In this document: positions 1 to 5,507 of the stretch, piece by piece | Numbering within the stretch: position 1 is the stretch's first letter | Layout: each line of letters starts with the position of its first letter | Virus record (IMG/VR): IMGVR_UViG_2199352025_000007 | Location: 1 to 40,420 of that record | Strand: one strand, 5' to 3' | DNA length: 40,420 bases | Source: a virus | Notes under the pieces: model-generated | Database searches by the model: none | What the model was told of the DNA's origin: nothing | Seen by the model: the letters and a program-made list of their open reading frames with translations, nothing else | Position numbers and translations under genes: made by a program

Positions 1-83
1 CTTCTCAAAGAGCAGACTGCGGATAAAAGGTCGGCCAGGGTTTTCTGTTTGGTCGATAACCCTAACCTGCGACCCGCAGCCAT
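1..83 (-). CDS. Partial ORF at left edge, possible N-terminus of the DUF3987-like gene
   Basis: An open frame runs from ATG at 83 to the window edge without a stop (27 codons). It starts MAAGRRLGLSTKQKTLADLL. An in-frame GTG at 119 could be an earlier start; neither has a convincing Shine-Dalgarno. Only two bases of a codon remain at position 1. If the contig is circular, they join base 40420 and continue exactly in the frame of the DUF3987-like gene at the right edge, giving one 1221-nt gene of about 406 residues. It lies 44 bases after the stop of the upstream leftward gene, so it would be next in that transcription unit. Alternatively it is the start of an unrelated gene or not coding; the frame match has a one in three chance of being accidental. 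Confidence 0.4.
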   Translation of the reverse strand, partial: MAAGRRLGLSTKQKTLADLLSAVCSLR

Positions 84-126
84 CTGGCTCTGAAACAGAC
101 CCCTCTCCTCCAGAGCCACCTTCGGT

Positions 127-588
127 TCAGCTGGGCTTGGCGAACGAATCGAGCGACAGCTCACCAGAAGTGATACGCTCGATCAGTGCAGCCATCGCAT
201 CTGCATCCACGCCCTTCTCGACTGCGGTCTTGATGGCACGCTGAGCACGAGAAGTCGGCGTAGCCGAACCCACCGCACGCTTGCCGGGGCGGAAGTTAAC
301 CTGCGCCTGCGCGATCTCGTCGTCCGTCTTTTTCGCAGCACGGTAGCGCCGAGCGATGTTCTGGAAACTCACGCGAAGCGAGGTACCATCTGCGATGGCC
401 AGAACTCCCTCGTCGGTGTAATACTCACGGAACTTCTCGACTTCGTCCCACTGAAGAAGGGGCACGAAACCGAGGCTGGCAGTCCCACCGCCAGTCTTGA
501 CTTCCTCCCAACCGAAGTGAGAACCTGCGGGAGCTTCAACGCTGAGCTGCCCGACTTCGGGGGTGGCTACTGCTGATGGTGCGGTCAT
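127..588 (-). CDS. Hypothetical phage protein, 153 aa
   Basis: I do not recognise the family. The protein has a disordered Ala/Pro-rich N-terminus, a central part rich in aromatic and charged residues (QWDEVEKFREYY, about 47-58), a basic stretch (RRYRAAKK, about 80-87) and a C-terminal helical region. The ATG at 588 is preceded by GGAG eight bases upstream. It is the first gene after the consensus promoter at 661-689, with an untranslated leader of roughly 65 bases, so it is probably strongly expressed. Its strong, dedicated promoter and position just upstream of the putative helicase (if the contig is circular) would fit an early replication or host-interaction protein; that is inference from context only. 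Confidence 0.8.
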   Translation of the reverse strand: MTAPSAVATPEVGQLSVEAPAGSHFGWEEVKTGGGTASLGFVPLLQWDEVEKFREYYTDEGVLAIADGTSLRVSFQNIARRYRAAKKTDDEIAQAQVNFRPGKRAVGSATPTSRAQRAIKTAVEKGVDADAMAALIERITSGELSLDSFAKPS

Positions 589-660
589 ACTTTAATCTCC
601 TAGAAGTGGCTTCGCCAAACGGTGGAGCCGGAAGAATGAAATGTGAAACAAGAGTCATGG

Positions 661-689
661 AATATAACCATAACATTCCAAGATGTCAA
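661..689 (-). promoter_or_regulatory. Sigma70-type promoter, leftward
   Basis: On the minus strand there is a perfect -35 TTGACA (684-689), a 17-base spacer and a -10 TATATT (661-666). The -35 overlaps the TGA stop of the HNH gene. The 13 bases CTTGACATCTTGG covering the -35 are identical in the promoters at 1294-1322 and 8398-8426. It drives the 127-588 gene. Confidence 0.85.
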
Positions 690-1081
690 GTGGAGTCCCG
701 TGCCTTTGACGGATCAAAACTTCTTAGTAGCCTCTCCACCAGGGGTAATCTCTTCTGTTTCTTCTTTCGTTTATACTGAGCGTCGTCTGCCCAGCCATAA
801 GCTCGTCTTACGTTGATCTTATGTGTGACTATCTCCAAATGATCTGGATTAACACAAGCCTTGTTACCACAGAGATGGTCTATCTCTAGACCGTCTGGGA
901 TCGGACCCTTATGCCTCTCGTAGATAATCCTATGAGCACCACACTGCTTACCCTTAATGTGTATCTGTCCGTAGCCATGCGTATCATGACTGCCAATCCA
1001 GAGCCAGCAGCCAGTCACTTCACAGTAGTCGATGTTCGCCTCTATTCTCGCCTCTATAGGTAGAATCTTCCTCTTAGGCAT
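686..1081 (-). CDS. HNH homing endonuclease (HNH_3 type)
   Basis: A 131-residue protein with the HNH_3 layout of phage free-standing homing endonucleases: a CEVTGCWLW start (C20, C25), a GYGQI beta element (37-40), the AHR stretch (A49, H50, R51), IDH (67-69), CGNKACVNPDHL (71-82) giving paired cysteines and the N78/H81 catalytic residues, and N90. The C-terminus is Lys/Arg-rich (KRKKKQKR). Such enzymes nick or cleave DNA to spread their own gene. Its ATG overlaps the TAA of the upstream zinc-finger gene (TAATG) and its stop overlaps the next promoter's -35, so it is wedged tightly into the leftward arm. The insertion between a gene and the following promoter is typical of a mobile HNH gene. 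No good ribosome binding site precedes it, so translation probably depends on coupling. Confidence 0.93.
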   Translation of the reverse strand: MPKRKILPIEARIEANIDYCEVTGCWLWIGSHDTHGYGQIHIKGKQCGAHRIIYERHKGPIPDGLEIDHLCGNKACVNPDHLEIVTHKINVRRAYGWADDAQYKRKKKQKRLPLVERLLRSFDPSKARDST

Positions 1082-1266
1082 TACAGTGCAAACCCAATCA
1101 ACCCTACCAACTGTTGCAGGTGATGCCTGCAGAGGATGATAGAATCCATCACTACTCCCTCTGGACCTCGCACCGACTCGATGATGTGAAGGTCACCTAC
1201 TGCATCACAGTCTACACAACTGTACTCAGTGTTCGGCCACTCAAATGACCTGACTTTCAGCGCCAT
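1081..1266 (-). CDS. Small zinc-binding protein, 61 aa
   Basis: The reading frame is open further upstream, but ATG at 1266 is chosen because AAAGG lies ten bases before it and the -10 of the promoter (1294-1299) would otherwise fall inside the gene. The product has C-x-x-C (YSCVDCDAV, C17/C20) and a second C-x-x-H cluster (LCRHHLQQL), an arrangement that would bind one zinc ion. Similar short C2-type proteins are common in early phage arms, where they bind nucleic acid or host proteins; no function can be assigned here. It has its own promoter with a palindromic operator-like site upstream. Its stop overlaps the start of the HNH gene. Confidence 0.72.
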   Translation of the reverse strand: MALKVRSFEWPNTEYSCVDCDAVGDLHIIESVRGPEGVVMDSIILCRHHLQQLVGLIGFAL

Positions 1267-1293
1267 ACTAACCGAGCCTTTCTGCGATATATA

Positions 1294-1322
1294 AATATAC
1301 CGCTTTTGCCCCAAGATGTCAA
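1294..1322 (-). promoter_or_regulatory. Sigma70-type promoter, leftward
   Basis: Minus strand: -35 TTGACA (1317-1322), 17-base spacer, -10 TATATT (1294-1299), followed by an AT-rich discriminator. The predicted start near 1287 leaves a leader of about 20 bases to the ATG at 1266. The -35 carries the shared 13-bp CTTGACATCTTGG. The centre of the palindrome at 1335-1358 lies about 58 bases upstream of the predicted start. Confidence 0.85.
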
Positions 1323-1334
1323 GTCGAGACCACA

Positions 1335-1358
1335 AGGTGTACAAATCCGTACAACTAC
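1335..1358 (+). promoter_or_regulatory. Dispersed palindromic operator-like site, copy 1
   Basis: Core TGTAC-N6-GTACA (1338-1353) with left flank AGG and right flank ACTAC. One of six copies in the window with the same 16-bp core geometry. It overlaps the stop codon of the 1355-1762 gene and lies just upstream of the promoter at 1294-1322. Confidence 0.75.
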
Positions 1359-1762
1359 TCAACTAGCTTAAGAATGGTAGCGAGCTCTAGCTTTGCCTGA
1401 ACCACGTGAGCCCTGGCCTGCTTCTGCATCTCCTCATCTACGAAATCAGTGTGGAAGATCGCCTGCTCCAGGTGAGATAGAATCCGGACTCGCTCCTCTG
1501 GCTCGAACTTGCTGAAGTTCACAGTGAGAGCCAACGAGAGCTTAAAGATCTCTTCGGAGACTCTGGTAGTTTCGAGAATGGATTCCCTAGCGAGACGATT
1601 CGCTTTGTACGACCCCCGCTGATCGTTAGCAGCCACGTTAAGCTCTGCCAAGGTGCCCGTCAGAGACGTTAGGTCGTCGGCCGTCTCAAGTTTATTCTTG
1701 ACCTGCCGAAACGCAGATAGAACATTGCGCTTCGATTGAGCAATACGACTAATGCCTGCCAT
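1355..1762 (-). CDS. Hypothetical helical protein, 135 aa
   Basis: An almost wholly alpha-helical product with no recognised domain; heptad-like patterns run through LLETADDLTSL-type segments, and Ala/Glu/Leu are abundant. ATG at 1762 is preferred over a TTG at 1780 because AAAGGA lies six bases before it. It starts 12 bases after the stop of the small membrane peptide 1774-1878, so the two are one transcription and translation unit. The end overlaps the palindrome at 1335-1358. Oligomerisation through coiled coil is plausible; function unknown. Confidence 0.75.
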   Translation of the reverse strand: MAGISRIAQSKRNVLSAFRQVKNKLETADDLTSLTGTLAELNVAANDQRGSYKANRLARESILETTRVSEEIFKLSLALTVNFSKFEPEERVRILSHLEQAIFHTDFVDEEMQKQARAHVVQAKLELATILKLVE

Positions 1763-1773
1763 CTTAAATCCTT

Positions 1774-1878
1774 TCACCAATACTTAATGACGAAGTGAGC
1801 GGCTACGTAGGTAATAGCGAGAAACACTATAGCTACGATGCCGAGCAGAACCAGGGCAAATGCATTCTCCGCTTTCAT
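1774..1878 (-). CDS. Single-pass membrane miniprotein, 34 aa
   Basis: A short ORF with a charged start (MKAEN) followed by one hydrophobic segment, FALVLLGIVAIVFLAITYV, and a short basic tail ending in KYW. GGGGAGGA lies three bases before the ATG. The ATG overlaps the TGA of the upstream gene (ATGA), which argues for real translation. One of four such membrane miniproteins in the leftward arm. Possible roles include membrane-active early proteins or superinfection exclusion; the sequence does not decide. Confidence 0.7.
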   Translation of the reverse strand: MKAENAFALVLLGIVAIVFLAITYVAAHFVIKYW

Positions 1879-2114
1879 CAGTCCTCCCCGTGGTCTGTGA
1901 TCTCATGCACTGCAAGCCACCTCCAGCGTTGAGTGCCTCTCAACTCATGAGGAGGCGTGACGCTACACACTGGGCAGCAGATGCTAAGCCCCCAGTAGCG
2001 ACCTGCGCGACGACTTGTGTAGTAGCTCTGCCACCCGTGAGGTAAGAGCGGCTGCAGATACGGAAACGCCGTTAGCGTAGACTTGTAGCCACGTTTCACA
2101 GTGGCTGAGCGCAT
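1878..2114 (-). CDS. Hypothetical protein with CPVC motif, 78 aa
   Basis: ATG at 2114 has AAAGGA nine bases upstream; the frame extends further but without a ribosome binding site. The product is rich in Tyr, Trp and Arg and carries a CCPVC cysteine cluster near residue 46, which may bind metal. Its stop overlaps the next start (ATGA), supporting it. It overlaps the 3' part of the 1984-2268 gene by 131 bases in another frame on the same strand, unusually long for this phage, so one of the two may be spurious. The coupling at the 3' end and the ribosome binding site favour this being real. Confidence 0.55.
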   Translation of the reverse strand: MRSATVKRGYKSTLTAFPYLQPLLPHGWQSYYTSRRAGRYWGLSICCPVCSVTPPHELRGTQRWRWLAVHEITDHGED

Positions 2115-2268
2115 AGACGACGATCCTTTCATCGACTTCTGGCGCTTCGTGGCGCGTGTATGGCCTTTTCCCGTTCTTTTTGGCAAGCGCTTTCCTCCCC
2201 TTTCGAGCAATGAGAGCCATCCGACGACGACCCTCTGGTGTCTGAGTCCAGTGGAGCTTCTTATCCAT
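1984..2268 (-). CDS. Small basic putative DNA-binding protein, 94 aa
   Basis: GGAGGA sits seven bases before the ATG, and the ATG overlaps the TAA of the upstream membrane peptide gene. The N-terminal half is strongly basic (RRRMALIARKGRKALAKKNG, about 14-33) after a WTQTPEGRRR motif. The C-terminal part (YANGVSVSAAALTSRVAELL) looks like a helix-turn-helix-type helical pair. TPEGR-type basic starts are common in small phage DNA-binding proteins. The family is not recognised. The 3' 131 bases are shared with the 1878-2114 frame. Confidence 0.65.
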   Translation of the reverse strand: MDKKLHWTQTPEGRRRMALIARKGRKALAKKNGKRPYTRHEAPEVDERIVVYALSHCETWLQVYANGVSVSAAALTSRVAELLHKSSRRSLLGA

Positions 2269-2360
2269 TAGCTCTTCCTCCAGTCATCAAAGAACTTCCA
2301 TACTCCGTAGATAAACAGAACCGTGCCTATGCCGAAGCAGATGCCCAGAAAAAGGGTCAT
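2268..2360 (-). CDS. Single-pass membrane miniprotein, 30 aa
   Basis: MTLFLGICFGIGTVLFIYGV forms one transmembrane helix, followed by a charged tail (KFFDDWRKS). GAGGGA lies six bases before the ATG. The stop overlaps the next ATG, so it is translationally coupled to the basic protein 1984-2268. Function unknown. Confidence 0.65.
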   Translation of the reverse strand: MTLFLGICFGIGTVLFIYGVWKFFDDWRKS

Positions 2361-2362
2361 GG

Positions 2363-2518
2363 CTAATCCCTCACTAGAAGGACGAGTGGACCACCAGTGT
2401 CGGAGTTCACGTAGTCAATGTCATACGTGTCTTCGTCCTTTGCGAAGGCGATGTTGTCATTGCCTCGCTTCCTGTCGATGAGGCGTGAAAGCTCGGTGTG
2501 AAGTTCGTTGACTGTCAT
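2363..2518 (-). CDS. Hypothetical protein, 51 aa
   Basis: GGAG nine bases before the ATG and an ATGA overlap with the upstream membrane miniprotein support this gene. The product is soluble and acidic, with a helical start (MTVNELHTELSRLIDRKRG) and a C-terminal beta-like segment (GGPLVLLVRD). No family is recognised. Confidence 0.62.
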   Translation of the reverse strand: MTVNELHTELSRLIDRKRGNDNIAFAKDEDTYDIDYVNSDTGGPLVLLVRD

Positions 2519-2598
2519 CTGATTAGGCTCCAGATTGTGATGACTACTGCGATGCCTGCGACGATGCGAGCGATCCTGCGCTTAAGTTCGTAGGTCAT
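2515..2598 (-). CDS. Single-pass membrane miniprotein, 27 aa
   Basis: A basic N-terminus (MTYELKRRIAR) precedes one hydrophobic helix (IVAGIAVVITIWSLI), which by the positive-inside rule puts the N-terminus in the cytoplasm. GGAG lies eight bases before the ATG, and the stop overlaps the next start (ATGA). It starts three bases after the stop of the 2602-3024 gene. Function unknown. Confidence 0.6.
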   Translation of the reverse strand: MTYELKRRIARIVAGIAVVITIWSLIR

Positions 2599-2601
2599 GG
2601 T

Positions 2602-3024
2602 TCACTCTCCGAAAGGAGGTTCTTCCTGGTCCGACCAGTAGCCATGAAGTAGGCCATCGTAGTATGGGGCCAGAAGGGTGATGAGATCTTCTTCCAGCTG
2701 CGTGCGCCAGGTCCGACCTCTCTCGTCGGCCGATTCCTTGTCGTCCAGATATTCCTTGATCCACGGAGAGAACGATACGATCACTTCGTCCTCCCAGATG
2801 CCTACTGAACGGTCGCCAGAGGTGACGATAGTGAGCACGATCTGCTGCTCCTCACCAGCCAGTGGCAAGATACGTTTCATGGCCTCCTTGAACTGCGGAA
2901 AGTCTTCACCGAGCAGTTCCATGGCTTGATGGAGCCTAGTGCCCTTGTCAAGCGCGAACTTGTCAGGCGGTTGAGGGCAGATTGAGCCCACGATGATCTT
3001 CTTGCTCGGGTCTTTAGTTGACAT
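2602..3024 (-). CDS. Hypothetical protein, 140 aa
   Basis: ATG at 3024 has GAGGAG ten bases upstream; an ATG 18 bases further up has none. The product is acidic, with a predicted alpha/beta core (EEQQIVLTIVTSGDRSVGIW and the following strand VIVSFSPW) and helical flanks. No domain is recognised. It overlaps the start of the upstream gene's 3' end by 11 bases, so it belongs to the unit driven by the 3365-3393 promoter. Confidence 0.75.
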   Translation of the reverse strand: MSTKDPSKKIIVGSICPQPPDKFALDKGTRLHQAMELLGEDFPQFKEAMKRILPLAGEEQQIVLTIVTSGDRSVGIWEDEVIVSFSPWIKEYLDDKESADERGRTWRTQLEEDLITLLAPYYDGLLHGYWSDQEEPPFGE

Positions 3025-3334
3025 GTTCGGGTGGCTCCTCATCGAAGGTGATTACCTCGAAACCCAGCTCTTCACAGATCTGGGCCAACTCGTTGAAGTC
3101 GACAGGCTTGTTCAAGCGATTCAGCTCTTCGTTGAGCTTGCGGTGTGCGTCCTGAATTGCCTCAGGTTTGGGATCAGTTCCACCAATAGTGATCCCTAGC
3201 AAGTGGCCAGTCAGGCCATCATGCTCTACGTTCACCTCAATGTCTACGAGGCAACAGTGCAGGTCGCTCCAAGTCTTTACTTCGGCGTCTTGTGGGACCC
3301 TTGACAGGATCTCCACGAGGTGAGAGACTCTCAT
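3014..3334 (-). CDS. Hypothetical protein, 106 aa
   Basis: The frame is open up to 3373 but that would include the promoter -10, so ATG at 3334 is chosen; GGAG lies nine bases before it. The N-terminus MRVSHLVEILSRVPQDAEV matches the start of small phage proteins that begin with a 'sel.. L...p.da.v' pattern followed by a beta-sheet (LVDIEVNVEHDG...ITIGG). The C-terminus is helical and acidic. Function unknown. It is the first gene after the promoter at 3365-3393. Confidence 0.75.
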   Translation of the reverse strand: MRVSHLVEILSRVPQDAEVKTWSDLHCCLVDIEVNVEHDGLTGHLLGITIGGTDPKPEAIQDAHRKLNEELNRLNKPVDFNELAQICEELGFEVITFDEEPPEHVN

Positions 3335-3364
3335 GACTCGCGGCTCCAAAAAATGGGATGTAAC

Positions 3365-3393
3365 AATATACAATGTGTGGGGCTACTCGTCAA
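3365..3393 (-). promoter_or_regulatory. Sigma70-type promoter, leftward
   Basis: Minus strand: -35 TTGACG (3388-3393), 17-base spacer, -10 TATATT (3365-3370). It lacks the TCTTGG extension of the strongest promoters. The -35 lies in the end of the 3383-3529 gene. It serves the 3014-3334 gene and those following. Confidence 0.75.
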
Positions 3394-3529
3394 TATGAGA
3401 ACATAGCCGCTCATACTCCTTTGTCTTATCTATAACGTAAGGATGATCTATTGGGAAGTTGACTATACACGCCATAAGTAGATCCTTGCAGAGACGATTC
3501 AGCTCTGCGATCTTCTCATTCGCAGTCAT
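3383..3529 (-). CDS. Hypothetical helical protein, 48 aa
   Basis: The ATG at 3529 overlaps the TGA of the HTH gene (ATGA) and is preceded by GGAGG. The product is a short helical protein (MTANEKIAELNRLCKDLLMA) with two further Cys/His residues near the C-terminus. No family recognised. Its 3' end carries the -35 of the next promoter. Confidence 0.62.
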   Translation of the reverse strand: MTANEKIAELNRLCKDLLMACIVNFPIDHPYVIDKTKEYERLCSHIDE

Positions 3530-4071
3530 ACATCCTCCTGAGCTTGAGTCGAGTTGGGCACTTCCCAGATGCTTGAGCCTTCGTCTGGCCAAATAGACTT
3601 CGCTAAGTCAAGAATAGAAATGCCCTCTGGAAGATCGTTCACGATGTTCTTAAACTTGTCGTGCATCTCTGAGACCTGCTCGAAGGCCACGTGGTTTCTA
3701 AGTCTTAAGGCTTGACGATTGTCAGGTGGAAGAATACGCTCTACTGAGCGCATAAGTGTTTGACGGCTGACGCCAAAAATGCTACCCAACTGCCCCCATG
3801 AGGCACCGTTGATCCATGCTGCTGCAAGGAAGATAGAGCGGCTCATGTTGGGTGGAATCTTGTTGGTCGTAGTCTTGACTAGAGAGAACACGCGACTCTT
3901 AATTGCATCTTCTACCAAGAGTAGAATATCCTCCTGGGCTTCACGATCGAGGTCTGGGCGGTTCTTCTGAATCAAGAGAAGAGCCGCAGGGAGACTAGGC
4001 ATCCTACGAAATGCTGTAACCTCCGTCATAGTCAGCACGGCTCTAGTTGACTCTTTGAGTACGTAGGTCAT
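3526..4071 (-). CDS. Putative HTH DNA-binding protein, 181 aa
   Basis: The middle of the protein reads WINGASWGQLGSIFGVSRQT and then LMRSVERIL (about 92-121), which fits a sigma-factor/resolvase-type helix-turn-helix: 'W..lg..fGvsrqtl.r.v..il'. The flanking parts are helical, with no catalytic motif. It could be a transcriptional regulator and is the best visible candidate in the leftward arm to bind the repeated palindromes or the promoter extensions, but nothing in the sequence proves this. ATG at 4071 overlaps the upstream TGA (ATGA) and is preferred over a GTG 15 bases further up without a ribosome binding site. The stop overlaps the following start. Confidence 0.7.
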   Translation of the reverse strand: MTYVLKESTRAVLTMTEVTAFRRMPSLPAALLLIQKNRPDLDREAQEDILLLVEDAIKSRVFSLVKTTTNKIPPNMSRSIFLAAAWINGASWGQLGSIFGVSRQTLMRSVERILPPDNRQALRLRNHVAFEQVSEMHDKFKNIVNDLPEGISILDLAKSIWPDEGSSIWEVPNSTQAQEDV

Positions 4072-4193
4072 TTGCGCTGTATCCACTTGAGAAGGGTGTA
4101 GGCTCCACCTACGATGTAGTGGATGGACCAGAAAAACATAATAGGAGTAAGAAACAACACTACCCCTAGACTAATGGCTTTGCAGGGAGTCAT
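4068..4193 (-). CDS. Membrane miniprotein, 41 aa
   Basis: Start MTPCKAISLGVVLFLTPIMF followed by FWSIHYIVGG and a basic end (KWIQRK): one long hydrophobic helix with the basic tail presumably cytoplasmic. Both ends overlap neighbours by ATGA, which is good support for translation; the ribosome binding site is weak (GAGAGG). Function unknown. Confidence 0.6.
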   Translation of the reverse strand: MTPCKAISLGVVLFLTPIMFFWSIHYIVGGAYTLLKWIQRK

Positions 4194-4393
4194 AGAAGTG
4201 GCCTCTCATTAGCAAGAGAGATCATCCTGTCTCCTGCTGCGATGTTCTTCTGACAGTCAGTCAGACACTCAGTGCACATCTCAACGTCATGATCTACCAC
4301 GGTGTCAGGACCATCTGGATGGAAGGTCCGATCTACTAACGTAGTTGCTGGGCGGAGAGTACACACCTCACACATTACTTCTCGTGAGGTCAT
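4190..4393 (-). CDS. Zinc-ribbon miniprotein, 67 aa
   Basis: Two cysteine knuckles, CEVC (C8/C11) and CTEC (C41/C44), flank a central DRTFHPDGPDTVVDHDVE segment, the spacing of a treble-clef or zinc-ribbon fold. GGAAGG lies upstream of the ATG; the start overlaps the upstream TGA. Such proteins commonly bind nucleic acid or host proteins; no closer family is recognised. Confidence 0.68.
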   Translation of the reverse strand: MTSREVMCEVCTLRPATTLVDRTFHPDGPDTVVDHDVEMCTECLTDCQKNIAAGDRMISLANERPLL

Positions 4394-4545
4394 GGCTCCA
4401 CCGACCTTCCGTTCTTCTCCTCATCGAGATAGCAGATGATGTAGTCGATGAGAAGGAGAAGCCTGCCTTTACTGAATTTCTTGTCAGGGTTCGCTTCGTC
4501 CTCGCGTGCCCAGAGGAGTTCCTGTTTGAGATCGTCGATAGTCAT
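4390..4545 (-). CDS. Hypothetical helical protein, 51 aa
   Basis: A helical protein with an acidic start (MTIDDLKQELLWAREDEANP), a basic turn (KKFSKGR), a hydrophobic helix (LLLLIDYIICYLDEE) and a polar tail. AAAGG stands before the ATG and both ends show ATGA overlaps with neighbours. No family recognised. Confidence 0.62.
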   Translation of the reverse strand: MTIDDLKQELLWAREDEANPDKKFSKGRLLLLIDYIICYLDEEKNGRSVEP

Positions 4546-4724
4546 GATGCCTGCCTTTGTGAGTAGCCACAGAACATGGTGAGAAAGATCTCGATTGCGT
4601 CGCTTCTACGTCCCTCAATGAAGAGCACATCCTCCATGATGTACTCATCTTCGTCTTGAAAAGGTGAATCCACTCGGCGCCAGTTAGGCCTGGCAAAGGT
4701 GTTGTACTTAAAATAGATAGGCAT
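4542..4724 (-). CDS. Hypothetical protein, 60 aa
   Basis: The ATG at 4724 follows the stop of the acidic protein gene by one base; the ribosome binding site is weak, so it is probably coupled. The stop overlaps the next start (ATGA). Residues such as MPIYFKYNTFARPNWRR at the start and a mixed alpha/beta remainder give no family hint. Confidence 0.6.
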   Translation of the reverse strand: MPIYFKYNTFARPNWRRVDSPFQDEDEYIMEDVLFIEGRRSDAIEIFLTMFCGYSQRQAS

Positions 4725-4725
4725 A

Positions 4726-4947
4726 CTAATAACCCATCCAGTCGTTGAATGAGTCGATCCCGTTCAGCATCCCCTCCTCGCGAGCGATCTCCTGACGCCA
4801 GTCTTCATCGGCTTCGAGATTGGGCTCATCCAACTGATCCCCGTCGTCTCGATCGTATTCCTCGTCGAGCTCCTCCTCAGTTGGATCCTTCTCCAACGGC
4901 TCCATGTCCTCCTCGAAGACACTAGGATCATCCTTGGGATCGAACAT
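4726..4947 (-). CDS. Very acidic protein, 73 aa
   Basis: Roughly 31 of 73 residues are Asp or Glu, with only about six basic residues, giving a strongly negative product. It is the first gene after the hairpin and palindrome region 4973-5047 and has the best ribosome binding site of the arm (AAGGAGGT, about six bases before the ATG). Small, abundant and very acidic early proteins in phages (for example Ocr of T7) mimic DNA to block restriction or other DNA-binding host systems. That role is only a possibility; the sequence shows charge and position, not homology. It could equally be a protein that binds basic partners. Confidence 0.78.
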   Translation of the reverse strand: MFDPKDDPSVFEEDMEPLEKDPTEEELDEEYDRDDGDQLDEPNLEADEDWRQEIAREEGMLNGIDSFNDWMGY

Positions 4948-4972
4948 ACTACCTCCTTGTGGTGAGGTGTAC

Positions 4973-4985
4973 GCCGCGAAGCGGC
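4973..4985 (-). repeat. GC-rich hairpin next to the palindrome
   Basis: GCCGC, a three-base loop and GCGGC form a five-pair GC stem directly abutting the palindrome at 4986-5009. The same composite (hairpin, then AGG and the palindrome) occurs at 8264-8301. In the leftward mRNA it falls in the leader of the acidic protein gene. Confidence 0.55.
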
Positions 4986-5009
4986 AGGTGTACAATTTCG
5001 TACAACTAC
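4986..5009 (+). promoter_or_regulatory. Dispersed palindromic operator-like site, copy 2
   Basis: Core TGTAC-N6-GTACA (4989-5004) with flanks AGG and ACTAC as in the other copies. It lies 42 bases upstream of the ATG of the acidic protein gene. A further half-site, GGTGTAC, lies at 4966-4972. Confidence 0.75.
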
Positions 5010-5047
5010 GGTGGAGGGCAAAACATAGTAGAGTTCTACCCTCCACC
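5010..5047 (-). repeat. Nine-bp inverted repeat, possible termination or attenuation structure
   Basis: GGTGGAGGG (5010-5018) and CCCTCCACC (5039-5047) form a perfect nine-pair stem with a 20-base loop containing a further short self-complementary stretch (TAGA/TCTA). It lies between the stop at 5054 and the next leftward gene. There is no U tract, so a simple intrinsic terminator is doubtful; it may be an attenuator or processing site. Confidence 0.45.
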
Positions 5048-5053
5048 TCCCGG

Positions 5054-5197
5054 TTAGATCTTGAGGAAGTCCATCTCCTCCTGAGCCCAACGCTTCAGGG
5101 TCTCACGATCAGCTTCGGGCACTCGGCCCCACTCAGCGACGAACGAAGGGTACACAGGCTTGAGCTGTTCCATGAGGTACGACAGTGGCGCCTTCAT
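5054..5197 (-). CDS. Hypothetical helical protein, 47 aa
   Basis: GGAGGA stands just before the ATG and the ATG overlaps the upstream TGA (ATGA). The product is helical and amphipathic (MKAPLSYLMEQLKPVYPSFV, then AEWGRVPEADRETLKRW). No family recognised. It is the last gene before the inverted repeat 5010-5047. Confidence 0.65.
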   Translation of the reverse strand: MKAPLSYLMEQLKPVYPSFVAEWGRVPEADRETLKRWAQEEMDFLKI

Positions 5198-5493
5198 ACG
5201 TCCTCCTTGGTGGGTTGAACTGCGGGTGGCCTAACGGCCATGCCCTTGGACCTGCGAACCACCGCCTCGCTGAGAGTCTCAGGTCGATCCTCACGAGGGT
5301 ACGTCACTTCGATGCTGACTGGACGTCTCGCCGTCAAGTTGTACTCCTCGAACCACTTAGCCACGTCTGAGTTGGCTACGTCGAAGGCTGCACCGAGTAT
5401 AGAGATATCACGACGGGTAACCTTCGCGTTCTCTGCGGCCACACGCTTCAATCCAGCACCCATGTTGTACTGCTTGCGAGTTTTAGGAGGCAT
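5194..5493 (-). CDS. Hypothetical protein, 99 aa
   Basis: ATG at 5493 is the first plausible start after the previous gene's stop, although no clear ribosome binding site is visible; the frame is open up to 5547. The N-terminus is basic (MPPKTRKQYNMGAGLKR). The middle (RRDISILGAAFDVANSDVAKWFEEY) looks like a helical DNA-binding region in which a helix-turn-helix is possible. The C-terminus carries the EVTYPREDRPETLSEAV segment. Function unknown; the stop overlaps the next start. Confidence 0.65.
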   Translation of the reverse strand: MPPKTRKQYNMGAGLKRVAAENAKVTRRDISILGAAFDVANSDVAKWFEEYNLTARRPVSIEVTYPREDRPETLSEAVVRRSKGMAVRPPAVQPTKEDV

Positions 5494-5507
5494 GAACAGG
5501 TGGCGTG

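Noticed and set aside
85-118. TGGCTCTG/CAGAGCCA inverted repeat after the 127-588 gene as a terminator
   Set aside because: Eight-pair stem with a long loop and no U tract in either direction; if the upstream GTG start of the left-edge ORF is used, it lies inside that coding sequence.
4484-4696. Minus-strand 70-codon ORF overlapping 4542-4724 and 4390-4545
   Set aside because: It lies in a different frame over two ATGA-coupled genes, lacks a ribosome binding site and has a composition typical of a shadow frame.
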